Shown here: positions 11,975 through 13,525 of the stretch, piece by piece
Layout of the letters: each line of letters opens with the position of its first letter
Position numbering within the stretch: the stretch's first letter is position 1
Origin: Litorisediminicola beolgyonensis
GTDB lineage: Bacteria > Pseudomonadota > Alphaproteobacteria > Rhodobacterales > Rhodobacteraceae
Direction: 5' to 3'
Length of the DNA: 13,525 nt
Assembly: GCF_042679605.1 (NCBI RefSeq)
Contig: NZ_JBHTMU010000061.1
Coordinates: forward strand, 1-13,525
Made by a program: the position numbers and the translations under genes
Notes under the pieces: generated by a model
Told to the model about the DNA's origin: nothing
Database searches by the model: none
The model's input: only the letters and a program-made list of their open reading frames with translations

Positions 11975-12984
11975 CCACAGGGAGCGCTGCCAGCGGGGCA
12001 GGGGGGCTCTTGCCCGACCGTCATCCGACGGCGGATTTCTTCGTGGCCGACGTCTTCGACGCCAGCCCCAAGGACGATCTGGGCAGCATGGAGCACCCGA
12101 TCTTCTCGCTCTCGACCCGGCCCGACCGGCGGGTCCTGAGCTACGATCACAACGGCACCACGATCGAGGTCACCCCGAGCGTGAAGGGCCGCGCGACGAT
12201 CCACGACAAGGATGTGCTGATCTACTGCATCAGCCAGCTGATGGCCGGGCTCAATTCCGGCCGCGCGGTGTCGCGGACGCTGAAGCTCCGGGCGCATGAC
12301 CTGCTTGTGGCGACCAATCGCGACACCTCGGGCGATGCTTATGCGCGGCTCAAGGAGGCCTTCGAGCGGCTCGCGGGCACGCGCATCACCACCAATCTCG
12401 CCACCGGCGGGCTCGAGACCACGCGCGGCTTCGGCCTGATCGAGGCCTGGGAGATCGTCCGCAAGAGCCGCGGCGGGCGGATGATCAGCGTGACGGTGAC
12501 GCTTTCGGACTGGCTCTTCCGGGCGGTGCTGGCGAAATCGGTGCTGACGCTCAGCCGTGATTACTTCCGGCTGCGAAAGCCCTTGGAGCGGCGGATCTAC
12601 GAGCTTGCCCGCAAGCATTGCGGGCGGCAGGCGGCGTGGAAGGTGTCGGTGGCGACGCTGCACAAGAAATCCGGCTCGACCGCGCCGGTCCGGGTGTTCC
12701 GCGCGGCGCTGCGCAAGATGATCGCCGAGGACCACCTGCCCGAGTACCGCCTGACCGAGGCGCCCGGCGACGTGATCGAGATCCTGCGCCGCCAGGCCGT
12801 GAGCCGCGCCGGGGCGCCGCGCCCCTCCGAGGCCGCGCTCGAGGCGGCGAAAGCGCTTCGTCCCGGCGCGGATGTGCACGCGCTGGCCGCCACCTGGGCC
12901 GCCTGGTGGGACGAGACCGGCCGCAAGCGGCTGGGTTCGGCCGACGCGGCTTTCCTCGGCTGGGTGAAGGCGGGGGCGCGCTAG
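11971..12984 (+). CDS. repA: RepA plasmid replication initiator (RPA family)
   Basis: This 337-residue protein belongs to the replication initiator protein A family found on Rhodobacterales and other alphaproteobacterial plasmids. The N-terminal hallmark LLPDRHPTADFFVADVFDAS (13-32), then KDDLGSMEHPIFSLSTRPDRR (34-54 region), is characteristic. It should bind the iterons at 11777-11833 and start replication with host DnaA and DnaB. The middle part (about 75-235) looks like winged-helix DNA-binding domains, with DVLIYCISQL (81-90) and LEELARK-like helices near 205-215. The ATG at 11971 has GAGAGGA upstream and includes the conserved N-terminus. The gene is divergent from parAB. It ends 14 bp from a convergent minus-strand gene. 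Confidence 0.93.
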   Translation: MTTGSAASGAGGLLPDRHPTADFFVADVFDASPKDDLGSMEHPIFSLSTRPDRRVLSYDHNGTTIEVTPSVKGRATIHDKDVLIYCISQLMAGLNSGRAVSRTLKLRAHDLLVATNRDTSGDAYARLKEAFERLAGTRITTNLATGGLETTRGFGLIEAWEIVRKSRGGRMISVTVTLSDWLFRAVLAKSVLTLSRDYFRLRKPLERRIYELARKHCGRQAAWKVSVATLHKKSGSTAPVRVFRAALRKMIAEDHLPEYRLTEAPGDVIEILRRQAVSRAGAPRPSEAALEAAKALRPGADVHALAATWAAWWDETGRKRLGSADAAFLGWVKAGAR

Positions 12985-12998
12985 GCCCCCGGGAGCGC

Positions 12999-13525
12999 TC
13001 AGAAGAGGTCGCGCCAGGTGCTGCCGTCATGGCAGCGGAGCGTGCCGAGGCTCGCGTCGAAATAAAGATCGCCCGCTGCCGGGTTGGTCGGGGCCGTGCC
13101 CGGTTCAAGCCGCAGGACATCGCCCAGATGCAGGCTGCGCTGCGGCGCGGACACGCCGATGCCCACCGCGCCCGTCCCGGCCACGGTCACAGCCTCGGTC
13201 CAGGCCGTGCCGTCCTCCGAGACCTTGACCGACAGCGCGTCCGATCCCGCGAGCCCGATCTCGGCCCGGCCCGACCAGCCGGTCTGGAACAGGAGCGTCG
13301 CGGTCTCGGACGGGGCCGCCTTGTTGACCGTGACCCGGTGCCCGCCGCCCGCATGGGTGAAGAGGCTCGCCGCGCCCGCCACCGCCAGCCGGTTGGTGGC
13401 GTCCCAGCCGGTGCCGATGCCGACGCCCTCGAGCCCGGTGGTGGCGGCGCGAAGGGGGGTCCAGGCGGCGCCGTCCCAGAAGAGCCCGGTGCCAGTGGCG
13501 CGGTCGAGCCCCTGCCAGCCCGGGC
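12999..13525 (-). CDS. Partial CDS (C-terminus), DUF2793-type protein with phage-tail-like repeats
   Basis: The minus-strand frame is open from the window edge to the TGA at 13001-12999, giving about 174 residues of a C-terminus; the start lies outside. It contains the glycine-rich GLEGVGIGTGWDATNRLAV, a beta-rich middle, and GAVGIGVSAPQRSLHLGDVL, of the VGIG-x-P-x-LHL style seen in phage tail-fibre and S74-chaperone-associated proteins. It ends AGDLYFDASLGTLRCHDGST then WRDLF, the ending I associate with Rhodobacteraceae DUF2793 proteins. Cellular role unknown; a phage tail or surface glycan-related origin is possible. It converges with repA with 14 bp between them and likely belongs to a separate unit extending to the right. 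Confidence 0.75.
   Translation of the reverse strand, partial: PGWQGLDRATGTGLFWDGAAWTPLRAATTGLEGVGIGTGWDATNRLAVAGAASLFTHAGGGHRVTVNKAAPSETATLLFQTGWSGRAEIGLAGSDALSVKVSEDGTAWTEAVTVAGTGAVGIGVSAPQRSLHLGDVLRLEPGTAPTNPAAGDLYFDASLGTLRCHDGSTWRDLF

Noticed and set aside
1..13525. Transposase genes, CRISPR arrays, tRNA or rRNA genes, toxin-antitoxin or phage-defence genes.
   Set aside because: I looked on both strands and saw none. The only short regular direct-repeat array is the three iterons, which have no CRISPR features.

Overview
The window looks like part of an extrachromosomal replicon of a GC-rich alphaproteobacterium, most likely a marine Rhodobacteraceae (Roseobacter group) species. The reasons are the RPA-family RepA next to a ParA/ParB partition pair, the very GC-rich codon usage, a DUF2793-type protein end, and a complete dTDP-L-rhamnose operon beside the replicon genes. 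A rhamnose operon on a RepA-type plasmid is a known feature of roseobacter biofilm ('swim-or-stick') plasmids. Assigning this window to that group is inference from gene content; no database was searched.

Layout. 1-371 (minus): N-terminal part of a Gly/Ala-rich protein that runs off the left edge. 506-2461 (minus): kpsT-like ATPase and kpsE-like inner-membrane polysaccharide export protein. 2557-3363 (plus): the ABC-2 permease (kpsM-like), transcribed away from kpsE-kpsT. 3353-4333 (minus): a GT-A family 2 glycosyltransferase whose 3' end overlaps the permease's 3' end by 11 bp. 4497-8872 (plus): rfbC-rfbB-acyltransferase-rfbD-rfbA, five genes joined by four successive 4-bp ATGA overlaps. 8909-11427 (minus): parB and parA. 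11428-11970: a 543-bp origin and regulatory region with repeats by the parA promoter, a G-run cluster, an AT-rich stretch, three 22-bp-spaced iterons and a perfect DnaA box. 11971-12984 (plus): repA. 12999-13525 (minus): C-terminal part of a DUF2793-type protein running off the right edge.

How the genes fit together. rfbA, rfbB, rfbC and rfbD encode the whole route from glucose-1-phosphate to dTDP-L-rhamnose. The glycosyltransferase could use this sugar donor, the acyltransferase could decorate the glycan, and the KpsM/KpsT/KpsE-like proteins could export the polymer across the inner membrane. No outer-membrane export protein (KpsD/Wza-like) or KpsC/KpsS-like gene lies in the window. RepA, the iterons and ParAB replicate and segregate the molecule.

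Most notable extra signals: three perfect copies of the 15-bp palindrome GTTTCGCWGCGAAAC, whose half-sites match the alphaproteobacterial chromosomal parS but whose centre is one base longer, two of them inside genes; an inverted-repeat array around a candidate parA -10; and a possible 13-codon leader ORF with an internal hairpin overlapping the repA start by ATGA.
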